Shown one piece after another: positions 19,398 through 29,245 of a stretch of 64,000 bases of DNA (position 1 is its first letter; each line of letters begins with the position of its first letter). Source of the DNA: an uncultured Maribacter sp. (GTDB taxonomy: Bacteria > Bacteroidota > Bacteroidia > Flavobacteriales > Flavobacteriaceae); the NCBI GenBank assembly GCA_947493885.1, contig CANLTE010000001.1, forward strand, positions 372,001 to 436,000, written 5' to 3'. The notes beneath the pieces were generated by a model, which ran no database searches, was not told the origin of the DNA, and saw only the letters and a list, made by a program, of their open reading frames with translations. The translations under genes and the position numbers were made by a program.

Positions 19398-20189
19398 TTA
19401 AACTTTATTCTTAACTTCTAAATTATGCGTTCCCAAAAGAGATTTATTACTATTTAAAAACGTTTCAGTATAATATTTAGAGTTTTTTGAAGCATCCTCT
19501 AAGCTTTTCTCTAATAAAATATTACTGGCCAAAGAAGAAGATAATACACAACCACTACCATGTTTCTGAAAAACAGTAGTTGCTTTAGGTTCTATATTTG
19601 TTTGAACAATTCCACAATGATACAATACATCCCAACCTTTTTTTTCTTCTCGGTGCCCACCTTTAAGATATATATTAGTTAAAACTGAAATACGCTCTAT
19701 AGTATCTTCAATACTTAATTTTGGGTACAAACTTTTAATCTCGTCATGATTAGGGGTAATAATATAACACGCTTCCCATATTTTATCTAACAAATCTTGA
19801 TTCTCTTTTGTATGAAAATCATACCCAGCACTTGCTTTAATAATTGGGTCTAGAACTATTTTGATTTCTGAATTAAGAGCCTTCAATTTATTTACAATAC
19901 GTAATAATACAGACCAACTTTCTACAATACCAATTTTTACAACAGGAAGAGTGAAACGTTCAAACAATGTTTCTATTTGAGAAATAATAACATCAGGTTC
20001 AATCCAAACACACTTTTTAAAATCTATATCATTTTGAACAGTAATAGCTGTACAAACCGATACACCATACAAACCATGTGCCTCAAATGTTTTAATATCT
20101 GAAGTAATTCCCGCTCCAGCCGATGGGTCGTGACCTGCTATGGTCAATATACAATTATCAATTAGGAATGAACAATTCTCTTTCTGCAT
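19398..20189 (-). CDS. thiD: Hydroxymethylpyrimidine/phosphomethylpyrimidine kinase ThiD
   Basis: A 263-residue ribokinase-fold enzyme that phosphorylates HMP and HMP-P. The N-terminal motif is LTIAGHDPSAGAGITSDIKTF and the C-terminal anion-hole region is KHGSGCVLSSSLASN. Both match the family, with His replacing the more usual Ser in AGSDPS. It is flanked by the two four-helix-bundle genes but stays in register with the operon direction. Confidence 0.93.
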   Translation of the reverse strand: MQKENCSFLIDNCILTIAGHDPSAGAGITSDIKTFEAHGLYGVSVCTAITVQNDIDFKKCVWIEPDVIISQIETLFERFTLPVVKIGIVESWSVLLRIVNKLKALNSEIKIVLDPIIKASAGYDFHTKENQDLLDKIWEACYIITPNHDEIKSLYPKLSIEDTIERISVLTNIYLKGGHREEKKGWDVLYHCGIVQTNIEPKATTVFQKHGSGCVLSSSLASNILLEKSLEDASKNSKYYTETFLNSNKSLLGTHNLEVKNKV

Positions 20190-20190
20190 G

Positions 20191-20544
20191 TTAGATATTG
20201 TTTATAGATGAATTGATGATTTTGTATAATATTCTTAGAATTTCCTCAACTTTATCAAACAAATATTTAAACTCTTCTTGGTTGATGTATCCTGTATCCT
20301 TTAATATTCGTAGCCAATATTTGGTTTCACGAGCTTCTTTATAGGCAATAGATAATTTATGAATAAAATCCTTTTTAGAAATTCCTCCAATAGCTTCTTC
20401 GGTATTAGCTCCTATTGAAGTTCCTGAGCGTAGTATTTGTTTAGATAAAACGTATTCTTTCTTTTCTGAAACTAATTTCTGAGAAAGTTTAACTATTGCA
20501 ACTGCAAGGTCATAAGTCTTATCTAAAACAACATTTTTACTCAT
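20191..20544 (-). CDS. Four-helix-bundle protein (23S rRNA intervening-sequence type), copy 2
   Basis: A 117-residue member of the same family as the 19015-19386 protein, with the blocks DLAVAIVKLSQKLV, SGTSIGANTEEAIGG and KEARETKYWLRILKDTGYI. The two copies are clearly divergent (SGTSIGANTEEA against RAAVSITANIAEG), so this is not a recent local duplication. It starts 31 bp after the tenI-like stop, and its stop lies one base before the thiD ATG. The 31-bp gap upstream contains CAATTG/CAATG-type AT-rich repeats. Its function is unknown. Confidence 0.9.
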   Translation of the reverse strand: MSKNVVLDKTYDLAVAIVKLSQKLVSEKKEYVLSKQILRSGTSIGANTEEAIGGISKKDFIHKLSIAYKEARETKYWLRILKDTGYINQEEFKYLFDKVEEILRILYKIINSSINNI

Positions 20545-20574
20545 AATTAATTGTTCTTTGTCAATTGCACATTG

Positions 20575-21165
20575 TTAATTGATAAAATGATGTTTTATTG
20601 CTTTAAAAACTTCAATTGGTTCGTTACTATTCCATATTCCTCCTAAAACTCCTACTCCTTTATAGCCAAGAGAATGGAATTCTTCTAAATTATCCTTCGT
20701 TACACCTCCCATACCAATAATTAGTTTATCAATGGTATTTACATCAAAACCACGACCTGCATATCCTTTTTTTGATATGGATGAAAAAACAGGACTTAAT
20801 AAATGATAATCAAATTCGAATTCACAATTAGCTAATACTTCAGGTTCATGAAAAGAGCTGCTAATTGTTTTACCATACATTTCTAAGTTTAAAAAATATT
20901 GACCGGGATTATCAATACTGTCTTTCCTTTTTTGTTCTTGAAAGTGAATGCCTTTTAAGTTGAATTTATTTACTAATTCATGAAAATGATGAACCACAAT
21001 TCGATTGTGGTACTGTTTATCTATTTGATTTAAATAATCACAATGCTCTTGATAATTTTTATTTGGTTTTCTTAAATGATAATACTGTAAGCCCTCTTGA
21101 AATAACTGATGTAGTATTTCAATTTCATTAGGAATATCATTTTCAGGAGCTATTAAAACTATCAT
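20575..21165 (-). CDS. ThiE/TenI family protein, degenerate active site
   Basis: A 196-residue TIM barrel related to thiamine-phosphate synthase and the aminopyrimidine/thiazole tautomerase TenI. It keeps YYHLRKP, a GIHFQEQ block, LLSPVFSSISKKGY and IGMGGV. The canonical Asn-Asp of the Mg/diphosphate site is replaced (VVHHFHEL), which argues against synthase activity and for a TenI-like or regulatory role. The open frame reaches a TTG at 21171, but the ATG at 21165 (MIVLIAPEND) is the natural start. It lies between thiC and the second 4HB gene. Confidence 0.82.
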   Translation of the reverse strand: MIVLIAPENDIPNEIEILHQLFQEGLQYYHLRKPNKNYQEHCDYLNQIDKQYHNRIVVHHFHELVNKFNLKGIHFQEQKRKDSIDNPGQYFLNLEMYGKTISSSFHEPEVLANCEFEFDYHLLSPVFSSISKKGYAGRGFDVNTIDKLIIGMGGVTKDNLEEFHSLGYKGVGVLGGIWNSNEPIEVFKAIKHHFIN

Positions 21166-21189
21166 TTTCAATGTACAATTGGCAATTGT

Positions 21190-23055
<1,866 letters not shown>

Positions 23056-23154
23056 TTATGAGCTTTTTACCTTTGGTTATTAACTTTTGGCGTTTGAATT
23101 ATTCAATGTTTTATTTCAATAGCAAATGGTTAATTTCCATAAGCTAATTCTTCA

Positions 23155-23358
23155 TTATCCTCCTTGAACCGCCCTTATAATCAACACATTATCATTATTG
23201 CTTAAAAACGTTTTTGACCATTCCAGATTAGATATTACGTTTTCGTTTATGGCTACAGCAATTCCATTTTGAGAAATTTTAAGATCTTCTAAAATGTTTT
23301 GCAAAGACAAAGTATTCGAGAATTGATACTCCTTTTTATTAATATTTATAGTAATCAT
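23155..23358 (-). CDS. thiS: Sulfur carrier protein ThiS
   Basis: A 67-residue ubiquitin-like protein ending in the GG tail (AVQGG) that is adenylated by ThiF and thiocarboxylated to donate sulfur to ThiG. It contains IAVAINENVI, typical of ThiS. It is the first gene after the TPP riboswitch. No ThiF/MoeB-type activating enzyme is encoded in this window, so activation must come from elsewhere in the genome. Confidence 0.93.
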   Translation of the reverse strand: MITININKKEYQFSNTLSLQNILEDLKISQNGIAVAINENVISNLEWSKTFLSNNDNVLIIRAVQGG

Positions 23359-23455
23359 GTATTAAATTTCTCTTTTTAAGAAGATTATTATTTCAGTTTA
23401 TTGTAATAAACTAGAGAATAAAAAATATAGAGAAATATAGATATGCAGTACATAC

Positions 23456-23540
23456 TGTAACTTTTGCCTACGTTGGTATCAACCAAATCAGGTTCAAAGG
23501 ATATTTCTCAAACTATTACTAGTTACTCCTAAAGTTTACA
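23456..23540 (-). promoter_or_regulatory. TPP riboswitch (THI element) for the thiamin operon
   Basis: The minus strand shows the THI-box elements in order: a 5' P1 strand (TGTAAACTTT) with AGGAGT, then TTTGAGAAATATCC, TTGAACCTGATTTGG and ACCAACGTAGGCAAA, closing with AAAAGTTACA. The last pairs with the first to form P1. It lies about 97 nt upstream of the thiS ATG. The linker contains ATATTTCTCT (plus 23429-23438). This can pair either with GAGAAATAT inside the aptamer (23501-23509) or with AGAGAAAT just upstream of thiS (23366-23373), suggesting translational control. No T-rich terminator follows the aptamer. Confidence 0.95.
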
Positions 23541-23543
23541 GTG

Positions 23544-23551
23544 TAAATGTA
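23544..23551 (-). promoter_or_regulatory. Candidate -7 box of the thiamin operon
   Basis: On the minus strand TACATTTA matches TAnnTTTG except the last base. It would place the transcript start at about 23538-23540, exactly at the 5' edge of the TPP aptamer. The upstream half of the promoter would overlap the terminator of the preceding ABC operon. Confidence 0.35.
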
Positions 23552-23565
23552 TAATTTAAAACCTT

Positions 23566-23606
23566 AAAAAAAAGGTATTAAATGTTTTATTTAAAACATT
23601 TAATAC
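23566..23606 (-). terminator. Intrinsic terminator of the ABC/permease operon
   Basis: On the minus strand a perfect 14-bp stem (GTATTAAATGTTTT / AAAACATTTAATAC, loop of 4) is followed by C and eight T. It begins 7 bp after the stop of the last ATPase gene and marks the end of the roughly 20-kb transcript. Confidence 0.85.
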
Positions 23607-23612
23607 TTGGGT

Positions 23613-24275
23613 CTAAACACTTCGACCATCTAAAAGATTAATAATTCTGGAACCATATGCTGCATTTTTTTCAGAATGGGTTACCTGTATTACGGTGACG
23701 CCATCAGCATTTAATTGCTTAAAAAGCTCCATAATTTCTTCTCCCTGCTTAGAATTTAAATTTCCAGTGGGTTCGTCAGCCAATATTAATTTAGGACTAG
23801 CAATTAAAGCTCTTGCAATACCAACTAATTGCTGTTGCCCCCCACTAAGCTGAGACGGGAACAAATCTTTTTTTCCAACAATATTAAACTTATCCAAACT
23901 ATCTGCAACCAACGACTTACGCTCAGAACTTGAAGTTTTATTATAGAGCAAAGGCATTTCAAGATTTTCTTTAACCGTAAGTTCATCTATTAAATGGTAC
24001 GCCTGAAAAACAAACCCCATATATTGTTTATATAGGTTTGCTCTATGCTTTTCTTTTAATGTGTGAACGGATTCATCCATAAAATTATATTCACCCTCAT
24101 CAAAACCATCTAACATTCCTATTACATTCAGCAAGGTTGATTTTCCAGAGCCTGATGGCCCCATAATTGATATAAACTCCCCTTCTTCAACTGAAAGGTT
24201 AATGTCTTTTAAAAGAAAAACGCGTTGTCCTCCTGATTGTACCCATTTGAAAATGTTATTTAACTGTAGTAACAT
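23613..24275 (-). CDS. ABC transporter ATP-binding protein, LolD/MacB type (ATPase 2)
   Basis: A 220-residue nucleotide-binding subunit with Walker A GPSGSGKSTLL, a Q-loop, Walker B LILADEPTGNLNSKQG and switch His in VTHSEKN. The signature reads LSGGQQQLVGIARAL, whereas ATPase 1 of this operon has the usual QRVAIARA, so this copy is divergent just after the signature. It is the last gene of the operon, 10 bp after permease F. It may specifically drive the divergent permeases F or D, which is an inference from position and divergence. Confidence 0.92.
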   Translation of the reverse strand: MLLQLNNIFKWVQSGGQRVFLLKDINLSVEEGEFISIMGPSGSGKSTLLNVIGMLDGFDEGEYNFMDESVHTLKEKHRANLYKQYMGFVFQAYHLIDELTVKENLEMPLLYNKTSSSERKSLVADSLDKFNIVGKKDLFPSQLSGGQQQLVGIARALIASPKLILADEPTGNLNSKQGEEIMELFKQLNADGVTVIQVTHSEKNAAYGSRIINLLDGRSV

Positions 24276-24285
24276 ATGTATTTTT

Positions 24286-26754
24286 TTATTCGTTTCGTAA
24301 TGCGTTAACTGGATTATTGGTAGCCGCTTTAAAACTTTGCCAACTTACCGTTAACAGCGCAATTGAAATAGCAACAAAACCTGCCAAAGCATAAATCCAC
24401 CATGAAATTGAAGTTTTATATGCAAAGTTTTCCAACCATTTGTGTATTGCATACCATGAAACTGGGCAAGCTATGATATAAGCGCTGACAACCCATTTCA
24501 TAAAATCACGATTTAACATTACTATGATCTGATTAATTTTTGCCCCATTAACTTTTCTAATCCCAATTTCTTTAATTCTTTTTTTAGTGTTAAACAAAGC
24601 CATCCCTAATAAACCTAAACAAGAAATAAGCAACGCTAATAGCGTAGAAATACTCAATATGGTATTAAATTTTTGATCTCTGGCATATTGCTTTGCAAAA
24701 GCGCTATCAGAAAAATTATAAATAAATTCCTCTTTTGGATATAAATTTTCCCAAATATCACCTATTTGAGATGTGATAGCCTCAATATTGTTAACAGTAA
24801 GTTGCATTGAGTAATATCCTACACCATGATCCCACTGTAAGTTTTGCATATATATAGTAGGTTGTACCGTATTATGTAACGAAACATGATGGTAGTTTTC
24901 CATAACCCCCTGAATCATATAATTTCTATTCCCCATCACAATTACTTTTCCAACTGCTTTATTTGGGTCTTTATACCCCATTTTTTCCATAGCAATTTTA
25001 TTAATTAGCACCTCATCTGAATTCCATTTGCTTTGGTTTTTTAAATTTGTTCCAGCAAGTAATTTTATACCATATGTATTTAAATATCCGTCATCTACGC
25101 TTATTTGATTAAAACTTGTTGCGTAAGGTTCTGCAGAATTTATTTCCTTTACTTGATTGCTCCCACGGTGCGGTGTTTTACCTGGAATACTTGAACTAAC
25201 CGAAAAAGAATTTACTCCACTAAGTGCTAAAACCTCATTTTTAAAAGTTCGTAATTTATTTGGTATATCGGGATGCTGATTCATGGTCATGGGTGTAAAA
25301 CTGTAAATGGTTTTACTACCATTAAACCCTAGCTCCTTATCCATCATAAAATTCATTTGCTTGTAAATACCCAATGTAGATATTATTAAAACAATTGTAA
25401 TCACAAACTGTAACGTTACCATTACCTTTTGGCTTGTCCATTTTTGTCGTATGCTACTGCTTCCTCCCTTTAAAGCTCCAAAAATTTTGTTTTTTACTAC
25501 AGAAATAAATGGTATTCCAGCCGCCACCACAGCTATAACAATAGCTATTCCACTAACAATCAGAAGTGATAAATTACTGATTTGAGATAATCCTAGTTGT
25601 AGACCTATAAGCCCATAAGCTAATGGTATTGCAATGGTTAAAGCGAAAAAATTAAACACAAAGCTCTCTGTAAGCATTATCTGAAATATCTGAATATGCT
25701 TTGAGCCATTAAGTACCCTTATGGTAAAGCCCTTTAAACCTTCAATGGCTGAAATTGTATTTAGATTAATAAAATTAATAATACATACTGTAAGCACAAC
25801 TGCTATAATGATGTATAAAAAAAGTAGTTGTTTTTCATTACCATTAGCTGAAATTTCATGTTCCAAATTAGACTTTAAATGAATATCGCCTACTGGTTGC
25901 AATATAAATTTTAGACTAGAATCTTTTAAATCTTGAGGTAATGCAACTTTTTTAAGTAACGGCGCGACCATTGCTTCAATACTCCTAATAGAAGTGCCTT
26001 TTTTTAATTTAACATAACAATATGGACGATATTCCACAGGCGCACCCCATCTTCTGGTTTCATAAGGTGTGGGTTGATTAAATTCATAATTGGGATTATC
26101 AATGAGAACCTGAGCTCTATTATCAAAATTTTGCATATAATAGAATAGTGTTTTGTACGAACCTATCATATCTATTTTAATGTGGCTATTGGCTGGTATA
26201 TCTTCAAAAACAGCATCTACAACATATATCCAACCCTCATTTACCGATATTTCTTTACCCAAAGGGTTTTCATCTCCAAAAAGTTTTTTTGCAAAAGACT
26301 CAGAAATAGTAACACCGTGAATATTCTCCAAAAGTTCGGCTGATTCAGATTTAATAATTTTTCTATCAAACACTTCAAAAAACGAGGGGTCGCTCCAGGC
26401 AAAATCTACATCTTGAATTTTTTGATTAGGACCATTAAAAACGGTCACCACATCTTTACCAAAATTAACATGAGAAAGCACTTCCTCCATTTCAGCATTT
26501 AAAAGTGCCGAGGACCCAGAGAAATTTTTAGCGGATTTTAATTGTTCTCCCTCTTTATTGGTAACATCTAAAGCTACCCTATAAATATTATCAGCATTCC
26601 TCCAAAAAGTATCATAACTCTCTTCAAATTGAATTTTTTCCGATAAAAAAAGAAAAACAACATACCCTACAATTAGCCCCAAAACTTTTGTTAGGGATAA
26701 AAATTTCTTACCTCTAAGACTTCTTAAAACCGTTTTTAACCCCTGATTGTTCAT
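24286..26754 (-). CDS. FtsX-type ABC permease, ~820 aa (permease F, divergent)
   Basis: An 822-residue permease with two MacB-like periplasmic domains and two FtsX membrane modules: N-terminal helix at about 20-40, three helices at about 305-425, one near 455, and three in the C-terminal 160 residues. The C-terminal coupling motif is KRIKEIGIRKVNGAK, but the equivalent middle motif is degraded (KGFTIRVLNGSK). The tail is NPVNALRNE. Such transporters use ATP hydrolysis to do mechanical work in the periplasm rather than moving substrate through the membrane (MacB/LolCDE family knowledge). It lies between permease E (12 bp) and ATPase 2 (10 bp). Confidence 0.9.
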   Translation of the reverse strand: MNNQGLKTVLRSLRGKKFLSLTKVLGLIVGYVVFLFLSEKIQFEESYDTFWRNADNIYRVALDVTNKEGEQLKSAKNFSGSSALLNAEMEEVLSHVNFGKDVVTVFNGPNQKIQDVDFAWSDPSFFEVFDRKIIKSESAELLENIHGVTISESFAKKLFGDENPLGKEISVNEGWIYVVDAVFEDIPANSHIKIDMIGSYKTLFYYMQNFDNRAQVLIDNPNYEFNQPTPYETRRWGAPVEYRPYCYVKLKKGTSIRSIEAMVAPLLKKVALPQDLKDSSLKFILQPVGDIHLKSNLEHEISANGNEKQLLFLYIIIAVVLTVCIINFINLNTISAIEGLKGFTIRVLNGSKHIQIFQIMLTESFVFNFFALTIAIPLAYGLIGLQLGLSQISNLSLLIVSGIAIVIAVVAAGIPFISVVKNKIFGALKGGSSSIRQKWTSQKVMVTLQFVITIVLIISTLGIYKQMNFMMDKELGFNGSKTIYSFTPMTMNQHPDIPNKLRTFKNEVLALSGVNSFSVSSSIPGKTPHRGSNQVKEINSAEPYATSFNQISVDDGYLNTYGIKLLAGTNLKNQSKWNSDEVLINKIAMEKMGYKDPNKAVGKVIVMGNRNYMIQGVMENYHHVSLHNTVQPTIYMQNLQWDHGVGYYSMQLTVNNIEAITSQIGDIWENLYPKEEFIYNFSDSAFAKQYARDQKFNTILSISTLLALLISCLGLLGMALFNTKKRIKEIGIRKVNGAKINQIIVMLNRDFMKWVVSAYIIACPVSWYAIHKWLENFAYKTSISWWIYALAGFVAISIALLTVSWQSFKAATNNPVNALRNE

Positions 26755-26766
26755 ACTTTTCCATTA

Positions 26767-29202
26767 TTACTCCGTTCTTAAACTTTTTACAGGATTTACA
26801 ATTGCTGCTCGTATACTTTGATAACTAACTGTAAGTATTGAAATACATATGGCTAACAATGCTGCCAATGCAAACACCCACCAGCCTATTTCTATTCGGT
26901 ACGAAAAATCTTCAAGCCATTTATGCATTGCGTACCAACCAACAGGTAATGCTACTACTATAGCAATACCTACTAATTTTAAAAAATCAATAATAAGCGC
27001 AAACGTTATTTGACTCACACTTGCTCCTAACACTTTTCTGACTCCAATTTCTTTAGTTCGTTTTTCAGCGTTAAACGCAGCTAAACCAAATAAACCAAGA
27101 CAAGCAATTAATATAGATAGTATTGTAAAAATTATAAAAATATTTCCCAAACGTCTCTCTGCTTGATATGTAGTATTAAAAGAGTCTTCCATAAAATAGT
27201 AGTCAAAAGGTTGCCCTGGAGCTAACTCATCCCATATTTTTTCAATACCAGAAATAGCTTGTGAAAAATCTCCAGCTTCTAATTTTACAGCCATTGCATA
27301 AGCGTTGTTATCTATATAAATACTCAATGCTTCGATCCCTTCTTTTAAGGAGTTAAAATGAAAGTCCTTTACCACTCCAATTATTGTATAATAAATAGTA
27401 TCTTCTGAACCCATATCTGGAGTATATCTTTTGCCTAAAGCTTCGTTTGGTGATACTCCCATATTGGCTACTGCGGATTCATTCACGATAATACTGGTAG
27501 AATCATTACCATGTAACCTATCAAAATCGCGTCCAGCAATAAGATCTAGCCCTATAGTTGATACATAATCAAAATCTACTCCCCAAAATTGCATACTAAT
27601 GGCATTCTCTTGTTGCGCCCCTCCATCTTTAGGAGAAAAAGTACTATCACTTCTGCTTGATGGTGTTGGAAAATAGCTACTTAAACTGGCATTTTTTACA
27701 AAACTTAATTGCTTAACTTGTTCTTTAAACGATTCCATTTTTGTACCCACTCCATACACATCGTTAATTACTAAAACTTGATCTTTAGAAAAGCCTAAAT
27801 CTTTATTCTGAATGTATTTTAGTTGTTGATAGACAACTAATGTGCTTACAATTAGTAAAACCGAAATTGAAAACTGAAAAATAACCAATGAATTTCTAAC
27901 CTTACCACCTTCAACGCTATTTTGTCCTCCTCCTTTAAGTACTTTTACAGGAACAAATCTTGACATAAAAAATGAAGGGTAACTCCCAGAAAGCAAAGCT
28001 AAAACAATTGTTGTGGTTAGTAAAATTATCCAAAACACGGGGTTAGTAAAAGGCAATGTAATATTTTTATCTGCCAACGAATTAAAAAACGGTAATGCAA
28101 TTACGACCAAAATCATTGCTAGTGCTAATGACAAAAATGATATTAATCCAGATTCTATTAAAAATTGTTTTACAAGCTCTGCCTTATTAGAACCTAGTGT
28201 TTTTCTAACTCCAACTTCCTTAGCTCTTTTTAACGAATGTGCTGTAGAAAGATTCATAAAATTTACCGCAGCCAAAACAATAAGGAATATGGCTATAAAT
28301 AATAATATATAAACACTCTGAATGTTATTGTTTGGTGTTATTTCAGCTACCATATTAGAATGAAGATGAATATCTTCAAGCGGAATAGTACTATAAATTA
28401 AATGATTACCTGCAGCTTTAAATTCTTCCTCGGTTATACCAGGCATAAATTGCTGTACTCCTGGAACAACATATTTCCCTAAAAATCCACGAAGTTGTTC
28501 TTGAATATCAGCGGCATTGACTGTGGGAATAAGCTTTATAAATGTTTGATAGTTATTACTCCCCCAGTTCACAATTTTAGCATCCGCATAACCTTCCATC
28601 GACATGAAAACGGTGTATTCTCGTAAAAACGAATTCAAAGGCAAATCATCAATAACCCCTACAACAGTATATGTATTAGTATTATCTACTAAAACACTTT
28701 GCCCAAGAGCATTCATAGATCCAAAATGTTTTTCAGCTGATGATTTAGTTAAAATTAAAGTATTTGGCTCTTTGAGTGCGGTATTAGAATCTCCTGTTAA
28801 CAAGTTAATTCCAAACATTTCAAAAAAGCTAGCATCTACATAAGTAGTCCTTTGCTCCTTGATATTTGCCTCAGTACCAAGTTTTCTAACAAGTAAGCTT
28901 CCGTTAGTTCTAAATCTAGTAACTGTTTCTATCTCAGAGAAATCATTTGCAACAGCATCAGCCATTGGTGCTGGAGTAACTGCAAAGACTCTTTCTTCTC
29001 CTCCGAACTTAATGTCATTATTTATTCGGTGAATGCGTTCAGAATCTGCGAACATTTTATCAAAACTCAATTCATCATAAATATATAATGAAATAAGCAG
29101 CCCTCCTGCCATACCAACAGCTAATCCAAAGGTATTTATAAACGTAAAAAAAGGCTGCTTTTTTAAGCTTCTCCAGGCGATTTTAATGTAATTTTTGATC
29201 AT
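26767..29202 (-). CDS. FtsX-type ABC permease, ~810 aa (permease E)
   Basis: An 811-residue protein with an N-terminal IAWRSLKKQPFFTFIN leader helix, a large periplasmic MacB_PCD-like domain, a middle FtsX module with KRAKEVGVRKTLGSNKAEL, a second periplasmic domain, and a C-terminal FtsX module with KRTKEIGVRKVLGAS. The tail is NPVKSLRTE. Both coupling motifs are intact, so it is a canonical member of the set. The sequence at its 3' end, encoding the RTE tail, closely resembles that of permease C at DNA level, indicating origin by duplication. Confidence 0.92.
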   Translation of the reverse strand: MIKNYIKIAWRSLKKQPFFTFINTFGLAVGMAGGLLISLYIYDELSFDKMFADSERIHRINNDIKFGGEERVFAVTPAPMADAVANDFSEIETVTRFRTNGSLLVRKLGTEANIKEQRTTYVDASFFEMFGINLLTGDSNTALKEPNTLILTKSSAEKHFGSMNALGQSVLVDNTNTYTVVGVIDDLPLNSFLREYTVFMSMEGYADAKIVNWGSNNYQTFIKLIPTVNAADIQEQLRGFLGKYVVPGVQQFMPGITEEEFKAAGNHLIYSTIPLEDIHLHSNMVAEITPNNNIQSVYILLFIAIFLIVLAAVNFMNLSTAHSLKRAKEVGVRKTLGSNKAELVKQFLIESGLISFLSLALAMILVVIALPFFNSLADKNITLPFTNPVFWIILLTTTIVLALLSGSYPSFFMSRFVPVKVLKGGGQNSVEGGKVRNSLVIFQFSISVLLIVSTLVVYQQLKYIQNKDLGFSKDQVLVINDVYGVGTKMESFKEQVKQLSFVKNASLSSYFPTPSSRSDSTFSPKDGGAQQENAISMQFWGVDFDYVSTIGLDLIAGRDFDRLHGNDSTSIIVNESAVANMGVSPNEALGKRYTPDMGSEDTIYYTIIGVVKDFHFNSLKEGIEALSIYIDNNAYAMAVKLEAGDFSQAISGIEKIWDELAPGQPFDYYFMEDSFNTTYQAERRLGNIFIIFTILSILIACLGLFGLAAFNAEKRTKEIGVRKVLGASVSQITFALIIDFLKLVGIAIVVALPVGWYAMHKWLEDFSYRIEIGWWVFALAALLAICISILTVSYQSIRAAIVNPVKSLRTE

Positions 29203-29245
29203 GATTATTCATTTTTTGTAGTGAATTTGTCGTAGTATCTACATA

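Noticed and set aside
19015-20544. Four-helix-bundle genes as Avd accessory genes of a diversity-generating retroelement
   Set aside because: No reverse transcriptase, template repeat or variable repeat was seen nearby; the family also occurs as orphan genes.
23446-23457. CAGTACATACTG palindrome-like sequence after the TPP aptamer as a separate operator
   Set aside because: It can form only a 4-bp hairpin and lies in the riboswitch linker; nothing independent supports an operator.
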